Positions 23,688-31,878 of a stretch of 64,000 bases of DNA are shown piece by piece. A program made the position numbers and the translations under genes. The stretch spans positions 124,001-188,000 of the forward strand of contig NZ_JACVAU010000005.1 in NCBI RefSeq assembly GCF_014852005.1, read 5' to 3'. The DNA comes from Pseudoxanthomonas sp. PXM03. GTDB lineage: Bacteria; Pseudomonadota; Gammaproteobacteria; Xanthomonadales; Xanthomonadaceae. How positions within the stretch are numbered: the first letter of the stretch is position 1; each line of letters starts with the position of its first letter. The notes beneath the pieces are model-generated. The model had not been told where the DNA came from and did no database searches. It saw only the letters and a list, made by a program, of their open reading frames with translations.

Positions 23688-23874
23688 GGGCGTCATCCTG
23701 AGGCTTGGAAAGGGCGCCGAGTCTAGCTCGCCGTCCCCGCGTGCCGTCACCTGCCAGCGGTCACGTCGTTGGCCCAAACGTACCGGTCGGCCGCCTGGCG
23801 TACGGAAATGCGGACCGGGGCGGGCAACCGCCGTTACCTTCGTCAGGAACGGGACTTCCGGCCATTGCCCCTGT

Positions 23875-23892
23875 TGTTGCTGTAATGCAACA
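23875..23892. promoter_or_regulatory. Inverted repeat TGTTGC-N6-GCAACA upstream of the TonB receptor
   Basis: A perfect 6-base inverted repeat with a 6-base centre lies 57 bases before the receptor start, in a region otherwise without genes. It could be an operator for a TetR- or LacI-like regulator or a chance palindrome. No Fur-like site was seen. Confidence 0.3.
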
Positions 23893-23949
23893 TTCGCGTG
23901 CTAGCGCCTCCGCGCGCCCCGACTCCCACCCACTCGGAAAGCCACCGCC

Positions 23950-26229
23950 ATGTCCCGACTCCGCCCGGCCGCCGCCCGGCCGCATCGCCTCGCCTTTGCC
24001 ATCGCCGCGCTGCTGCCTTTCGGCACCGCCCTCGCCCAGGAAACGCCCGCACCCGCCGAGCCGGCGCCGCAGAGTGCAACCACCCTCGACACCGTCGAAG
24101 TGACCGCGCAGCGCAAGGTCGAGAACATCCAGGACGTGCCGGTGTCGATCTCCAATGTCAGCGCCGAGAAGCTGGACGTACTCGGTTCCGGTGGCAACGA
24201 CGTGCGCTTCCTGTCCGGCCGGGTGCCCAGCCTGAACATCGAGTCGTCCTACGGCCGCGCCTTCCCGCGCTTCTATATCCGCGGGCTGGGCAACACCGAT
24301 TTCGACCTCAATGCCTCGCAACCTGTTTCGCTGATCTACGACGAAGTCGTCCAGGAAAGCCCGCTGCTGAAGGGCTTCCCGGTGTTCGACCTGGAGCGCA
24401 TCGAAGTGCTGCGCGGCCCGCAGGGCACGCTGTTCGGCCGCAACACGCCGGCCGGCGTGGTGAAGTTCGAATCCGCCAAGCCGACCCGTGAAGTGGAGGG
24501 CTACGCCCAGCTCGCCTACGGCACCGACAACATGTGGAACTTCGAGGGTGCCGTCGGCGGCCCCCTGAGCGAGCGCTGGTCTGCCCGCGTCTCCGCGCTG
24601 TACCAGCGCAAGGACGACTGGGTATCCAACACCTACGCCGCCGGCACCAGCGACGGTTTCGAGGGTTACGACGAATCCGCCGCGCGCGTGCAGTTCCTTT
24701 ACGAAGGCGATGCGTTCGAAGCCCTGCTGAACCTGCACAAGCGCCAGCTCAACGGCACTGCGCGCCTGTTCCGCGCCAACATCATCGATCCCGGCAGCAA
24801 CAACTTCGTGCCCGGTTTCGACAAGGACAAGGTGTCGGTCGACGGGCAGAACTTCTCGTGGCTGGACACCTGGGGCGGAAGCGCGCGCCTGAGCTGGGAC
24901 TTCGGCAACCTGAGCCTGTACTCGATCACGGGCTACGAAACCGCCGAATCGCTCAACCGCGGCGACATCGACGGGGGTTACGGTGCCGTGTTCCTGCCTG
25001 ACTCAGGCCCGGGCGTGATCCCGTTCGCGTCCGAGTCTGCCGACGGCCTGCCGGACCACAAGCAGGTGACGCAGGAATTCCGCCTGGAGTCCGACTACGC
25101 TGGCAAGTTCAACTGGCAGGCCGGTGTCTTCTATTTCAAGGAAGACATCACCATCGACAGCTTCAACTACGACTCGCTGACGCCGGGCAACCCGCGCGCT
25201 GGCCATGCCGTGCAGGAGCAGGAAAACACGGCGTGGGCCGTGTTCGCCTCCGGCGAATACGACGTCACGGAGCAGCTGAAGCTGCGTGGCGGCGTGCGCT
25301 ACACGCAGGACAAGAAGGACTTCAGCGCCAGCGTGCTGGAAGCGGCGCCGTTCGGCGCGCCGGTCGGTGGCCCGTACCGCGTCAGCACCGACGTCAACGA
25401 TGTCAGCTGGGACCTGAGCGCTGTCTACGCGATCAACGACGACGTCAACGTATACGGCCGCGTTGCGAAGGGTTTCCGTGCGCCGTCGGTGCAGGGCCGC
25501 CTGCTGTTCGCCGCCGCGACCGCACCGAATGGCGGCGTGTCCACGGCGGATTCGGAGGAAGTCATTTCCTACGAGATCGGCGTGAAGGCCGACCTGTGGG
25601 ACAAGCGCGCGCGCCTGGGCTTCAACGTGTTCCGCTACAACGTGGATGACCAGCAGATCATCGCGGTCGGTGGCGGCTCCAACATCGCCACGCTGCTCAA
25701 TGCCGACAAGAGCGTTGGACAGGGGTTCGAACTGGACCTGGAGGCGTACCTGACAGACAGCCTGCTGGTCACGCTGGGCAGCAGCTACAACGATACCGAG
25801 ATCAAGGACGCCAACCTCACCGTGCCGGGTTGCGGCGGCGGCTGCACCGTCACCGATCCGCTGACGCCGGCCGGCTATTCGATCGATGGCAATCCGCTGC
25901 CACAGGCGCCGAAGTGGGTGCACAACCTGACCGCACGTTACGGCATCGGTTTGGGTGAGGGTGCCGAACTGTACATCTACACCGACTGGGCCTACCGCAG
26001 TGAAGTGAACTTCTTCCTGTACGAGTCGCCGGAGTTCCGCGGCAAGTCCTCGCTGGAAGGCGGCCTGCGCATCGGCTACGCGTGGAACTACGGCGACTAC
26101 GAGGTCGCGGTGTTCGGTCGCAACATCACCGACCAGACCCGCATCGTCGGCGGCATCGACTTCAACAACCTGACCGGCTTCATCAACGAGCCGCGCACGG
26201 TGGGTGTGGAGTTCAGCGCGAAGTTCTGA
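23950..26229 (+). CDS. TonB-dependent outer-membrane receptor
   Basis: A protein of 759 residues. Signal peptide 1-30 (AIAALLPFGTALAQ). A TonB-box-like segment TLDTVEVTAQRK follows at about 44-55. Then the plug domain with RGLGNTDFDLNAS and the conserved RGPQGTLFGRNTPAGVV, and a 22-strand barrel ending in EFSAKF with terminal Phe, as needed for barrel assembly. It imports a TonB-energised substrate (siderophore, sugar or other) across the outer membrane. The substrate is not readable; the sequence resembles the pesticin/FyuA-like group of proteobacterial receptors. No inner-membrane transporter or sigma/anti-sigma pair adjoins it. An intrinsic terminator and a REP follow. Confidence 0.93.
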   Translation: MSRLRPAAARPHRLAFAIAALLPFGTALAQETPAPAEPAPQSATTLDTVEVTAQRKVENIQDVPVSISNVSAEKLDVLGSGGNDVRFLSGRVPSLNIESSYGRAFPRFYIRGLGNTDFDLNASQPVSLIYDEVVQESPLLKGFPVFDLERIEVLRGPQGTLFGRNTPAGVVKFESAKPTREVEGYAQLAYGTDNMWNFEGAVGGPLSERWSARVSALYQRKDDWVSNTYAAGTSDGFEGYDESAARVQFLYEGDAFEALLNLHKRQLNGTARLFRANIIDPGSNNFVPGFDKDKVSVDGQNFSWLDTWGGSARLSWDFGNLSLYSITGYETAESLNRGDIDGGYGAVFLPDSGPGVIPFASESADGLPDHKQVTQEFRLESDYAGKFNWQAGVFYFKEDITIDSFNYDSLTPGNPRAGHAVQEQENTAWAVFASGEYDVTEQLKLRGGVRYTQDKKDFSASVLEAAPFGAPVGGPYRVSTDVNDVSWDLSAVYAINDDVNVYGRVAKGFRAPSVQGRLLFAAATAPNGGVSTADSEEVISYEIGVKADLWDKRARLGFNVFRYNVDDQQIIAVGGGSNIATLLNADKSVGQGFELDLEAYLTDSLLVTLGSSYNDTEIKDANLTVPGCGGGCTVTDPLTPAGYSIDGNPLPQAPKWVHNLTARYGIGLGEGAELYIYTDWAYRSEVNFFLYESPEFRGKSSLEGGLRIGYAWNYGDYEVAVFGRNITDQTRIVGGIDFNNLTGFINEPRTVGVEFSAKF

Positions 26230-26238
26230 TGGTTCCAC

Positions 26239-26371
26239 TGTAGGAGCGACGTGAGTCGCGACCGGGCACCGCGTCATCATCCGGAAGAAGAAAAGGCAGA
26301 TCGAGATGGTCTGCCTTTTCCTTTTGTCCTAGACCAAGTGCCATCCCGTCGCGACTTGCGTCGCTCCCACA
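26239..26371. repeat. REP-like palindromic doublet, copy 3
   Basis: Arms at 26239-26264 (GTGA loop) and 26346-26371 (in reverse, GCGAC-GCAA-GTCGC). The second arm has diverged in its loop and outer bases but keeps the stem. It flanks an intrinsic terminator between convergent genes. Confidence 0.88.
26288..26325 (+). terminator. Intrinsic terminator after the TonB receptor
   Basis: Stem AAAAGGCAGA / TCTGCCTTTT with a nine-base loop, A-rich before and T-rich after, so it may stop transcripts from both sides. It lies between the two arms of the REP doublet. Confidence 0.85.
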
Positions 26372-26378
26372 AGAGGCG

Positions 26379-27164
26379 TCACGACGTCGGCGGCTCGCGC
26401 GGAGGGAAGCGCAACACCACGCCGCGCTGTTCCACTTCCGGATGCTCCGGGCGCAACCACAGCAGCGGGACTTCGCGCGGCGCCGGCAGTTCGAGCTCAT
26501 CGTCGACACGCGCGGCGGCTTCCTCTTCCTCGATCTCCCAGCTGTACTTCTTCTTCGGCAATTCGGGGTCCAGGCGACGGAACAGGAACGCCGCGATCAA
26601 TCCCGCCACAGCGCCACCCAGGTGCGCCTGCCATGACACGCCGGCTTCGCGTGGCAGCACGGTCAGCACCATGCCGCCGTAGAACAGGAAGGCGATCATG
26701 CCGGCCGCGATCGCCGCGCGGTCGCGACGCAGCAGGCCCAGCATGAAGATCATGAACATCAGGCCGTGGGTCAGGCCACTGGCACCCAGCGTGTGCGTGC
26801 CCGGATCGGCCAGCAGCCACGGGCCAAGCCCGGCGCCCAGCCACACCAGCGGAATCGCCCACAGCGTGGCGCGGGGATAGACGGCGCCGGCCAGCGTGCC
26901 GAGGATCAGCAAGGCAGAGGCGTTCGCGGCGATATGTTCCAGCGAGCCATGCAGCAGCGGCGCAGTGAGGATGCCGAGCAGACCCTCCACCGACAGTGGC
27001 GAGATGGTGAACGCGCGCACGTCGAAGCTGCTCTGGGCCGAGTACACGATGGCCAGCAACAGCACGAAGGCCAGGCTCAGGTTGAGCGCGCGCAGCAGCC
27101 GTTTGCGGTCGTGGCGCTGTTGGGATTCCGGATCGAACGCCGGGTCGTCGGGGTGCAGGTCCAT
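26379..27164 (-). CDS. Rhomboid-family intramembrane serine protease
   Basis: A protein of 261 residues with about six membrane segments between residues 28 and 200. Active-site features: the first-loop HGSLEHIAANASAL block (H, N), the serine motif GASGLTHG (about 123) and the catalytic His in HLGGAVAGLIAAF (about 183). The N-terminal cytosolic part is charged; the C-terminal 60 residues are acidic and proline-rich. It cleaves membrane-embedded helices; substrate unknown. The ATG at 27164 is the first plausible start; a longer non-conserved frame lies upstream. It is co-directional with the TerC gene but separated by a perfect palindrome. Confidence 0.88.
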   Translation of the reverse strand: MDLHPDDPAFDPESQQRHDRKRLLRALNLSLAFVLLLAIVYSAQSSFDVRAFTISPLSVEGLLGILTAPLLHGSLEHIAANASALLILGTLAGAVYPRATLWAIPLVWLGAGLGPWLLADPGTHTLGASGLTHGLMFMIFMLGLLRRDRAAIAAGMIAFLFYGGMVLTVLPREAGVSWQAHLGGAVAGLIAAFLFRRLDPELPKKKYSWEIEEEEAAARVDDELELPAPREVPLLWLRPEHPEVEQRGVVLRFPPREPPTS

Positions 27165-27215
27165 GGTCCAGTTCTGGCGGCGGCCCGGGCGAATGCAAGG
27201 CCGGTCCATGATGGA

Positions 27216-27243
27216 CAGACCATCCCGCGTGCGGGATGGTCTG
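27216..27243. repeat. Perfect 13-base-arm palindrome between the TerC and rhomboid genes
   Basis: CAGACCATCCCGC and its exact complement are separated by only GT. No T-run follows on either strand, so it is not a classic intrinsic terminator, though a Rho-stalling or RNA-processing hairpin is possible. It lies between the TerC stop and the rhomboid start. Confidence 0.7.
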
Positions 27244-27254
27244 CCAGTTGCCGG

Positions 27255-28214
27255 TCAGCCCATTGCGTCGGGCTTGGCCGGCCGCGCCAGGCTCAGCGCG
27301 ACGGTCACGCCCAGGATCAGCGCCACCGTGCCCAGCGCCCAAGGCACGGGGATCTTGTACACGTCGATCAGCAGCATCTTGGTGCCGATGAAGCCCAGCA
27401 CCACCGCCAACCCGTACGGCAGCAGGTGGAAGCGGTCGGCCATGCCGGCCAGCAGGAAGAACATCGCGCGCAGGCCCAGCACCGCGAACACGTTGGAGGT
27501 CAGCACGATGAACGGGTCGGAGGTGATCGCGAAGATCGCCGGGATGCTGTCCACTGCGAAGATCACGTCGGTCACGCCGATCAGCACCAGCACCACGAAC
27601 AGCGGGGTGAACCAGCGCACGCCGTTCTCGCGCACGCTCAGCGCGGCCCCGCGGTAACCGTCGGTGAGCTTCAGATGGTTGCGCATCCAACGCAGCGCCG
27701 GGTTCTTCTCCAGGTCGGGCTCTTTGCCGGCGGCGAACCACATCTTGATGCCGGTCAGCAGCAGGAACGCGCCGAAGAGATAGAGCAGCCAGTGGAACTT
27801 CGCCAGCAGCGCCGCACCGGCGAAGATCAGGATGCTGCGCAGGACGATGGCGCCGAGGATGCCGATCACCAGCACGCGCTGGCGCTGCTCCTCCGGCACC
27901 GCGAAGTACGTCATCACCATCAGGAACACGAAGATGTTGTCGACCGCCAGCGCCTTCTCGACCAGGTAGCCGGTCAGGAACTCCAGGCCCACGCGGTTGG
28001 CTTCGACGAAACCGGCGGTTTCGTTCACGTACCACCACAGGCCGCCATTGAACGCCATGGCAAGGGCGATCCAGCCCAGGCTCCACCACATCGCTTCCTT
28101 GAACGTCACCTTGTGCGCGCCGCCGTGGCGCATCAGCACCAGGTCGACCAGCAGTGCGATCACCACCAGGCCGCCGAAGCCGGCCCATAACCAGGGGTTG
28201 CCAATCGTTTCCAT
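27255..28214 (-). CDS. TerC-family membrane protein (Alx-like, probable Mn exporter)
   Basis: A protein of 319 residues with about nine membrane helices. The TerC marks are present: LDLVLMRHGGAHKV, the acidic EKALAVDNIFVFLMV (about 85-99) and, in the second half, GVTDVIFAVDSIPAIFAIT with the repeated DN/DS acidic sites expected to bind a divalent metal. E. coli Alx, a close relative, exports Mn and is controlled by a yybP-ykoY riboswitch; the same riboswitch type precedes this gene. The ATG at 28214 is chosen because the upstream frame is non-conserved and runs through the riboswitch. Function as Mn export is inferred from the family plus the riboswitch. Confidence 0.9.
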   Translation of the reverse strand: METIGNPWLWAGFGGLVVIALLVDLVLMRHGGAHKVTFKEAMWWSLGWIALAMAFNGGLWWYVNETAGFVEANRVGLEFLTGYLVEKALAVDNIFVFLMVMTYFAVPEEQRQRVLVIGILGAIVLRSILIFAGAALLAKFHWLLYLFGAFLLLTGIKMWFAAGKEPDLEKNPALRWMRNHLKLTDGYRGAALSVRENGVRWFTPLFVVLVLIGVTDVIFAVDSIPAIFAITSDPFIVLTSNVFAVLGLRAMFFLLAGMADRFHLLPYGLAVVLGFIGTKMLLIDVYKIPVPWALGTVALILGVTVALSLARPAKPDAMG

Positions 28215-28290
28215 CGAGATTCCCGAAAAAGTGGAGGACGGCCGCAGGCGCGGACATCTCGGAAACCGGGGAAACGGGAGTCCGGGGGTG

Positions 28291-28311
28291 CCTTCGCCAT
28301 CGCGGCGAAGG
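28291..28311 (-). promoter_or_regulatory. Hairpin competing with riboswitch P1 (expression platform)
   Basis: On the TerC transcript CCTTCGCC pairs with GGCGAAGG around a five-base loop. The first strand is the 3' half of riboswitch stem P1, so P1 and this hairpin exclude each other. No U-run follows, so control is more likely of translation, Rho access or RNA stability than intrinsic termination. Confidence 0.6.
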
Positions 28312-28402
28312 TCTCGCTCACAGCCCGGTGGGCTGCCGTGGGACCGGAGCATCGCTGCTCGAAATGACGGCCGGCACGTTGGGAGCTACTCCCCTTCTGC
28401 CG
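28303..28402 (-). ncRNA. yybP-ykoY manganese riboswitch upstream of the TerC gene
   Basis: Read on the TerC strand, the leader begins GAAGGGGAGTAGC, the invariant 5' element of the yybP-ykoY family, and ends GAGCGAGACCTTC. P1 is GAAGG with CCTTC. Inside are the conserved CGTCA element (loop 3 of the Mn site), a GAGCA-GCGA-TGCTC hairpin and an AGCCC-ACC-GGGCT hairpin, in the same order as the characterised Lactococcus lactis and E. coli examples. The family binds Mn(II) and switches on Mn exporters. The ligand is known for the family and not tested here. Confidence 0.85.
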
Positions 28403-28455
28403 CGAATTGTCCGGGTGGCGCGCGATGCGGTCAACCGCGCGGGTAAAATGCGTTC

Positions 28456-29625
28456 ATGAATACCCCCAACCCGACCGTACGCCTGAAGAACGCCTGGCGT
28501 TCCAGCCACCCGTGGATCTTCCAGAAACTGGTCGAGAAGCCCGCCGCCAAGCCCAAGCCGGGCACCGTCGTGGAAGTGGTCGGCGTGGATGGCGAGTGGA
28601 TCGGCCGCGGCTTCTACAACGGCCACTCGCGCATCGCCGTACGCATCCTGGAAACGCATCCCGACATCCCGGTGGACGCCGGCTGGTTCTCGCGCAAGAT
28701 CGCCGATGCCGTGTCGCTGCGCCGCGACGTGCTGAAACTGGATGCCATCAGCGATGCTTGGCGCGTGGTGCATGCCGAAGGCGATGGCCTGTCCGGCTTG
28801 GTGGTGGACCGCTATGGCGACCTGATCGTGGTGGAGTTCTTCGCCGCCGGCATGTTCCGCCATCGCGAATGGATCTACGAGGCGCTGCGCGAGCAGTTCC
28901 CCGGTTGCCGTTTCCACAGCTTCGCCGACGAACACGTGCAGAAGCAGGAAAGCTTCGACTTCCACGGCAACACCACCACCGAAGCGGCCGTCATTACCGA
29001 GTACGGGGTGAAGTTCCGCGCCGATCCCGCGGGCGCGCACAAGACCGGTTTCTTTGCCGACCAGCGCGAGAACCGCGAGTGGTTGAGCCGGCAGGTGGAA
29101 GGCAAGACCGTGCTGGACCTGTGCTGCAATACCGGCGGCTTCGCGGTGTATGCCGCGGCGCGCGGTGCGTCCGAGGTGGTCGGCGTGGACATCGACCAGG
29201 ACGTCATCCAGATCGCCAAGGGCAACGCCAAGCTCAACAACGTGCGGCCGAAGTTCGTGCAGGCCGACATCTTCCCGTACCTGCGTGATGCGGCTAACCG
29301 CGGCGAGCAGTACGACGTGGTGATCCTGGACCCGGCCAAGATGACGCGCGACCGCGAGCAGGTGATCGCCGCGTTGAAGAAATACCTCGACATGAACAAG
29401 CTCGCGCTGGGCGTGGTGAAGCCCGGTGGCCTGTTCGCCACGTTCTCGTGCACCGGTTTGGTCAGCGAGGAACAATTCCTCGACATGTTGCGCCGCGCCG
29501 CGTACTTCTCCGGCCGGACGATCCAGATCCTGAAAGTCGCCGGCGCCGGTCCCGACCATCCGTTCATGGCGCACGTGCAGGAATCGCGCTATCTGAAGGC
29601 GGTGTTCTGCCGCGTGGTGGATTGA
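28456..29625 (+). CDS. RlmI-like 23S rRNA (cytosine-5) methyltransferase
   Basis: A protein of 389 residues. An N-terminal PUA RNA-binding domain (about 5-80: LKNAWRSSHPWIFQ, GEWIGRGFYNGHS) is followed by a Rossmann methyltransferase: GDGLSGLVVDRYG, HKTGFFADQRENRE, SAM motif VLDLCCNTGGFA (about 218-229), GVDIDQDVI, and the catalytic region VILDPAKMT with FSCTG holding the conserved Cys (about 334). RlmI methylates C1962 of 23S rRNA using S-adenosylmethionine; this member may have the same or a related target. It diverges from the TerC gene, whose riboswitch lies in the shared spacer. The stop is directly followed by the GTG of the next gene. Confidence 0.9.
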   Translation: MNTPNPTVRLKNAWRSSHPWIFQKLVEKPAAKPKPGTVVEVVGVDGEWIGRGFYNGHSRIAVRILETHPDIPVDAGWFSRKIADAVSLRRDVLKLDAISDAWRVVHAEGDGLSGLVVDRYGDLIVVEFFAAGMFRHREWIYEALREQFPGCRFHSFADEHVQKQESFDFHGNTTTEAAVITEYGVKFRADPAGAHKTGFFADQRENREWLSRQVEGKTVLDLCCNTGGFAVYAAARGASEVVGVDIDQDVIQIAKGNAKLNNVRPKFVQADIFPYLRDAANRGEQYDVVILDPAKMTRDREQVIAALKKYLDMNKLALGVVKPGGLFATFSCTGLVSEEQFLDMLRRAAYFSGRTIQILKVAGAGPDHPFMAHVQESRYLKAVFCRVVD

Positions 29626-29626
29626 G

Positions 29627-30295
29627 GTGCGCGGCGCGCGGATCGTTCCGATCCTGCTCGCCGCACTGTTGGGCGGTTGTGCATCGACGCAGCCTGCGGG
29701 TTGGCAATCGCTTGTCGATGCATCGCAGTGGCGCGCCGTCGGCGGATCGACGCTGGATCCGCGCTGGCAGGTCCGGGGTGGTGAACTCGCGCTCACGGAA
29801 GCCGGCGGCGGCGACATCATCAGCGCAGGGATGTACGGCGATTTCGAACTGGAGTTCGAGTGGCGCCTGCCACCCGGCGGCAATAGTGGTCTGTTCTACC
29901 GTGCCATTGATGTGTCGCCGGTATGGGCACGGGCGGTCGAGTACCAGTTGCTGGACGACCGCGAAGCGGAAGACCGCATCGTACCCAGTCATCGCGCGGG
30001 TGCCGCGTACGACCTGATCGCGCCTGCGCGTGACGCACTTCGCCCCATCGGCGAGTACAACCAGGCACGCATCCTCGCCTGCGGTCCGCGCGTGGAGCAC
30101 TGGCTTAACGGCGTGCGTGTCGCGGCGTACGACCTGGACAGCGAAGACTGGCGCCAGCGCGTGGTCGCCAGCAAGTTCGCCTTACAGGCGCAGTTCGCCA
30201 AGGCGCGTCGTGGTCATCTTGCGCTGCAGGACCACGGCAACGCTGTGCACCTGCGCAACATGCGCGTCCGCGCGCTGGGCCGCGACTGCTCGTAG
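29627..30295 (+). CDS. DUF1080-type lipoprotein (3-keto-disaccharide hydrolase-like)
   Basis: A protein of 222 residues. A lipoprotein signal (1-18, LLGGC) is followed by a concanavalin-like DUF1080 domain: GWQSLVDASQWRAVGGS, GDIISAGMYGDFELEFEWRLPPGGNSGLFYR and later VEYQLLDDREAED, with HWLNGVRVAAYDL. DUF1080 proteins are exported and linked to breakdown of glycosides or 3-keto-glycosides. The start is GTG, one base after the methyltransferase stop, so it is probably translated from the same transcript. It is followed by a REP doublet and the convergent fabV gene. Confidence 0.85.
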   Translation: MRGARIVPILLAALLGGCASTQPAGWQSLVDASQWRAVGGSTLDPRWQVRGGELALTEAGGGDIISAGMYGDFELEFEWRLPPGGNSGLFYRAIDVSPVWARAVEYQLLDDREAEDRIVPSHRAGAAYDLIAPARDALRPIGEYNQARILACGPRVEHWLNGVRVAAYDLDSEDWRQRVVASKFALQAQFAKARRGHLALQDHGNAVHLRNMRVRALGRDCS

Positions 30296-30302
30296 CTTCC
30301 GG

Positions 30303-30433
30303 TGTAGGAGCGACGTAAGTCGCGACCGCACGCTGACAGGCGTCGATGGCCCCAGAGGATGATCCGACGCACCACCGAGCGTTGATGATTTGTCTGCTGG
30401 CCGGCCGTGCGGTCGCGACTTACGTCGCTCCTA
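30303..30433. repeat. REP-like palindromic doublet, copy 4
   Basis: Arms at 30303-30328 and 30409-30433. Both carry GCGAC-GTAA-GTCGC, so the loop differs from copies 1 and 2 by one base in both arms. It lies between convergent genes, just before the fabV terminator. Confidence 0.9.
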
Positions 30434-30443
30434 AAAAGAACAA

Positions 30444-30473
30444 CGAAAAAAGGCGGGCCGAAGCCCGCCTTTC
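30444..30473 (-). terminator. Intrinsic terminator of fabV
   Basis: Stem AGGCGGGC / GCCCGCCT with a CGAA loop (TTCG when read on the fabV strand), followed on that strand by a six-T run. It lies just beyond the fabV stop codon. Confidence 0.9.
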
Positions 30474-30491
30474 CATGCGCCAAGCAGACGA

Positions 30492-31709
30492 TCAACTTTC
30501 CGGCGACAGCTCGATGCAATCGAACTGCACGTCCGGGTCCACCTCGGCGTCGTAGTTCACGTCGCTGCGTTCGAAGCCGAACAGCTTCAGGAACTCGTGC
30601 TTGTAATTCGCGTAGTCGGTCAGCTGGAACAGGTTTTCCGTGGTCACCTGCGGCCACAGCGCCTTGGCCTGGGCCTGGACCTCGGGCTTGAGCTCCCAGT
30701 CGTCCAGGCGCAGGCGGTTCTCATCATCGGTTTCGGCCGGCGTGCCGTCGGTGCGGTACATGCGCTCGCGATACAGGCGGTCCAGCTGTTCGATGGTGCC
30801 CTCGTGCAGCCCCAGTTCCTTCATCACCTTGAACACGATGCTGATGTACAGCGGCATCACGGGGATCGCGGAGCTGGCCTGCGTCACGACCGACTTCAGC
30901 ACGGCCACATTCGCGGTGCCGCCAGTGTTCTTCAGGCGCGCGTCCAGGCGCTGCGCGGTCTCGTCCAGGTCCACCTTGGCGCGGCCCAGCGCGCCGTGCC
31001 AGTAGATCGGCCAGGTGATGTCGGTGCCGATGTAGCTGAAGGCCACCGTGCGCGCGCCGTCGGCCAGCACGCAGGCCTTGTCCAGCGCATCGATCCACAG
31101 CTCCCAGTCCTGGCCACCCATCACGGTGACGGTGTCTGCGATCTCCTGCTCGGTGGCCGGCTCGATGGTCGCCTGGGTGATGGCGTCCTTGTTGGTATCG
31201 ATGGCGGTGGATGTGTACGGCGCGCCGATGGGCTTCAGCGCTGAGCGCTTCACTTCGCCGGTGGACGGCAGCTTGCGCACCGGCGAAGCCAGCGAATAGA
31301 CGACCAGGTCGATCTTGCCGCCCATTTCGCCCTTGATCAGTTCGATGACCTTCGCGCGCGCCTCGTCGGAGAACGCGTCGCCGTTGATCGAGCGGCTGTA
31401 CAGGCCCTCGGCCTTGGCGAACTTGTCGAACGCGGCCGAGTTGTACCAGCCGGCAGTGCCGGGTTTCTTCTCGTTGCCCGGCTTCTCGAAGAACACGCCC
31501 AGCGTGTCCGCACCGAAACCGAACGCCGCACTGATGCGTGCCGCGAGGCCGTAGCCGCTGGACGCACCGATCACCAGCACCTTCTTCGGTCCGTCGGTGC
31601 GAACGCCCTGTGCACGCGTGGCGGCGATCTGGTCACGCACGTTGAGTTCGCAACCGAGCGGATGGGTGGTGGTGCAGATGAAGCCGCGGACTTTGGGATG
31701 GATGATCAA
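30492..31709 (-). CDS. fabV: Enoyl-ACP reductase FabV
   Basis: A protein of 405 residues that reduces trans-2-enoyl-ACP with NADH in the last step of fatty-acid elongation; the FabV class is triclosan-resistant. Seen: [19 protein letters not shown] at the start, the nucleotide-binding [16 protein letters not shown] (about 44-59), [11 protein letters not shown], and the active-site Tyr-x8-Lys in [10 protein letters not shown] (about 235-244). The family start aligns with a TTG at 31709; an ATG 12 codons earlier (31745) is also in frame and could be used instead, without homology for the extra residues. A good terminator follows. The convergent DUF1080 gene lies on the other side of the REP. 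Confidence 0.92.
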   Translation of the reverse strand: MIIHPKVRGFICTTTHPLGCELNVRDQIAATRAQGVRTDGPKKVLVIGASSGYGLAARISAAFGFGADTLGVFFEKPGNEKKPGTAGWYNSAAFDKFAKAEGLYSRSINGDAFSDEARAKVIELIKGEMGGKIDLVVYSLASPVRKLPSTGEVKRSALKPIGAPYTSTAIDTNKDAITQATIEPATEQEIADTVTVMGGQDWELWIDALDKACVLADGARTVAFSYIGTDITWPIYWHGALGRAKVDLDETAQRLDARLKNTGGTANVAVLKSVVTQASSAIPVMPLYISIVFKVMKELGLHEGTIEQLDRLYRERMYRTDGTPAETDDENRLRLDDWELKPEVQAQAKALWPQVTTENLFQLTDYANYKHEFLKLFGFERSDVNYDAEVDPDVQFDCIELSPES

Positions 31710-31823
31710 CGTCGTAACCCGGGGGATGGTGTGCCTGCGCGGCATCTTAGTGCCGCAGGCGCCGGGAATGAAGCATCACGCGTGCACACGCAGGCGTATG
31801 GGGAAATGCATCGATGGGCGCGG

Positions 31824-31853
31824 ACAAAGAAAAAGCGGGCCGAAGCCCGCTTG
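31824..31853 (-). terminator. Intrinsic terminator of the permease gene
   Basis: Stem AAGCGGGC / GCCCGCTT with a four-base CGAA loop. The permease strand continues into a T-rich stretch (TTTTTCTTTG). It lies 26 bases past the permease stop. Confidence 0.85.
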
Positions 31854-31878
31854 TCGGTTTCGTTGCTGCGTGACGCGA

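Noticed and set aside
26766-28190. 474-codon frame opposite the rhomboid and TerC genes
   Set aside because: Spans two well-supported membrane-protein genes and the palindrome between them; Gln/His/Arg-rich with no fold signal.
10532-30433. Regular spaced palindromes as a CRISPR array
   Set aside because: Arms occur in inverted doublets kilobases apart, not as direct repeats with unique spacers, and no cas gene is present.
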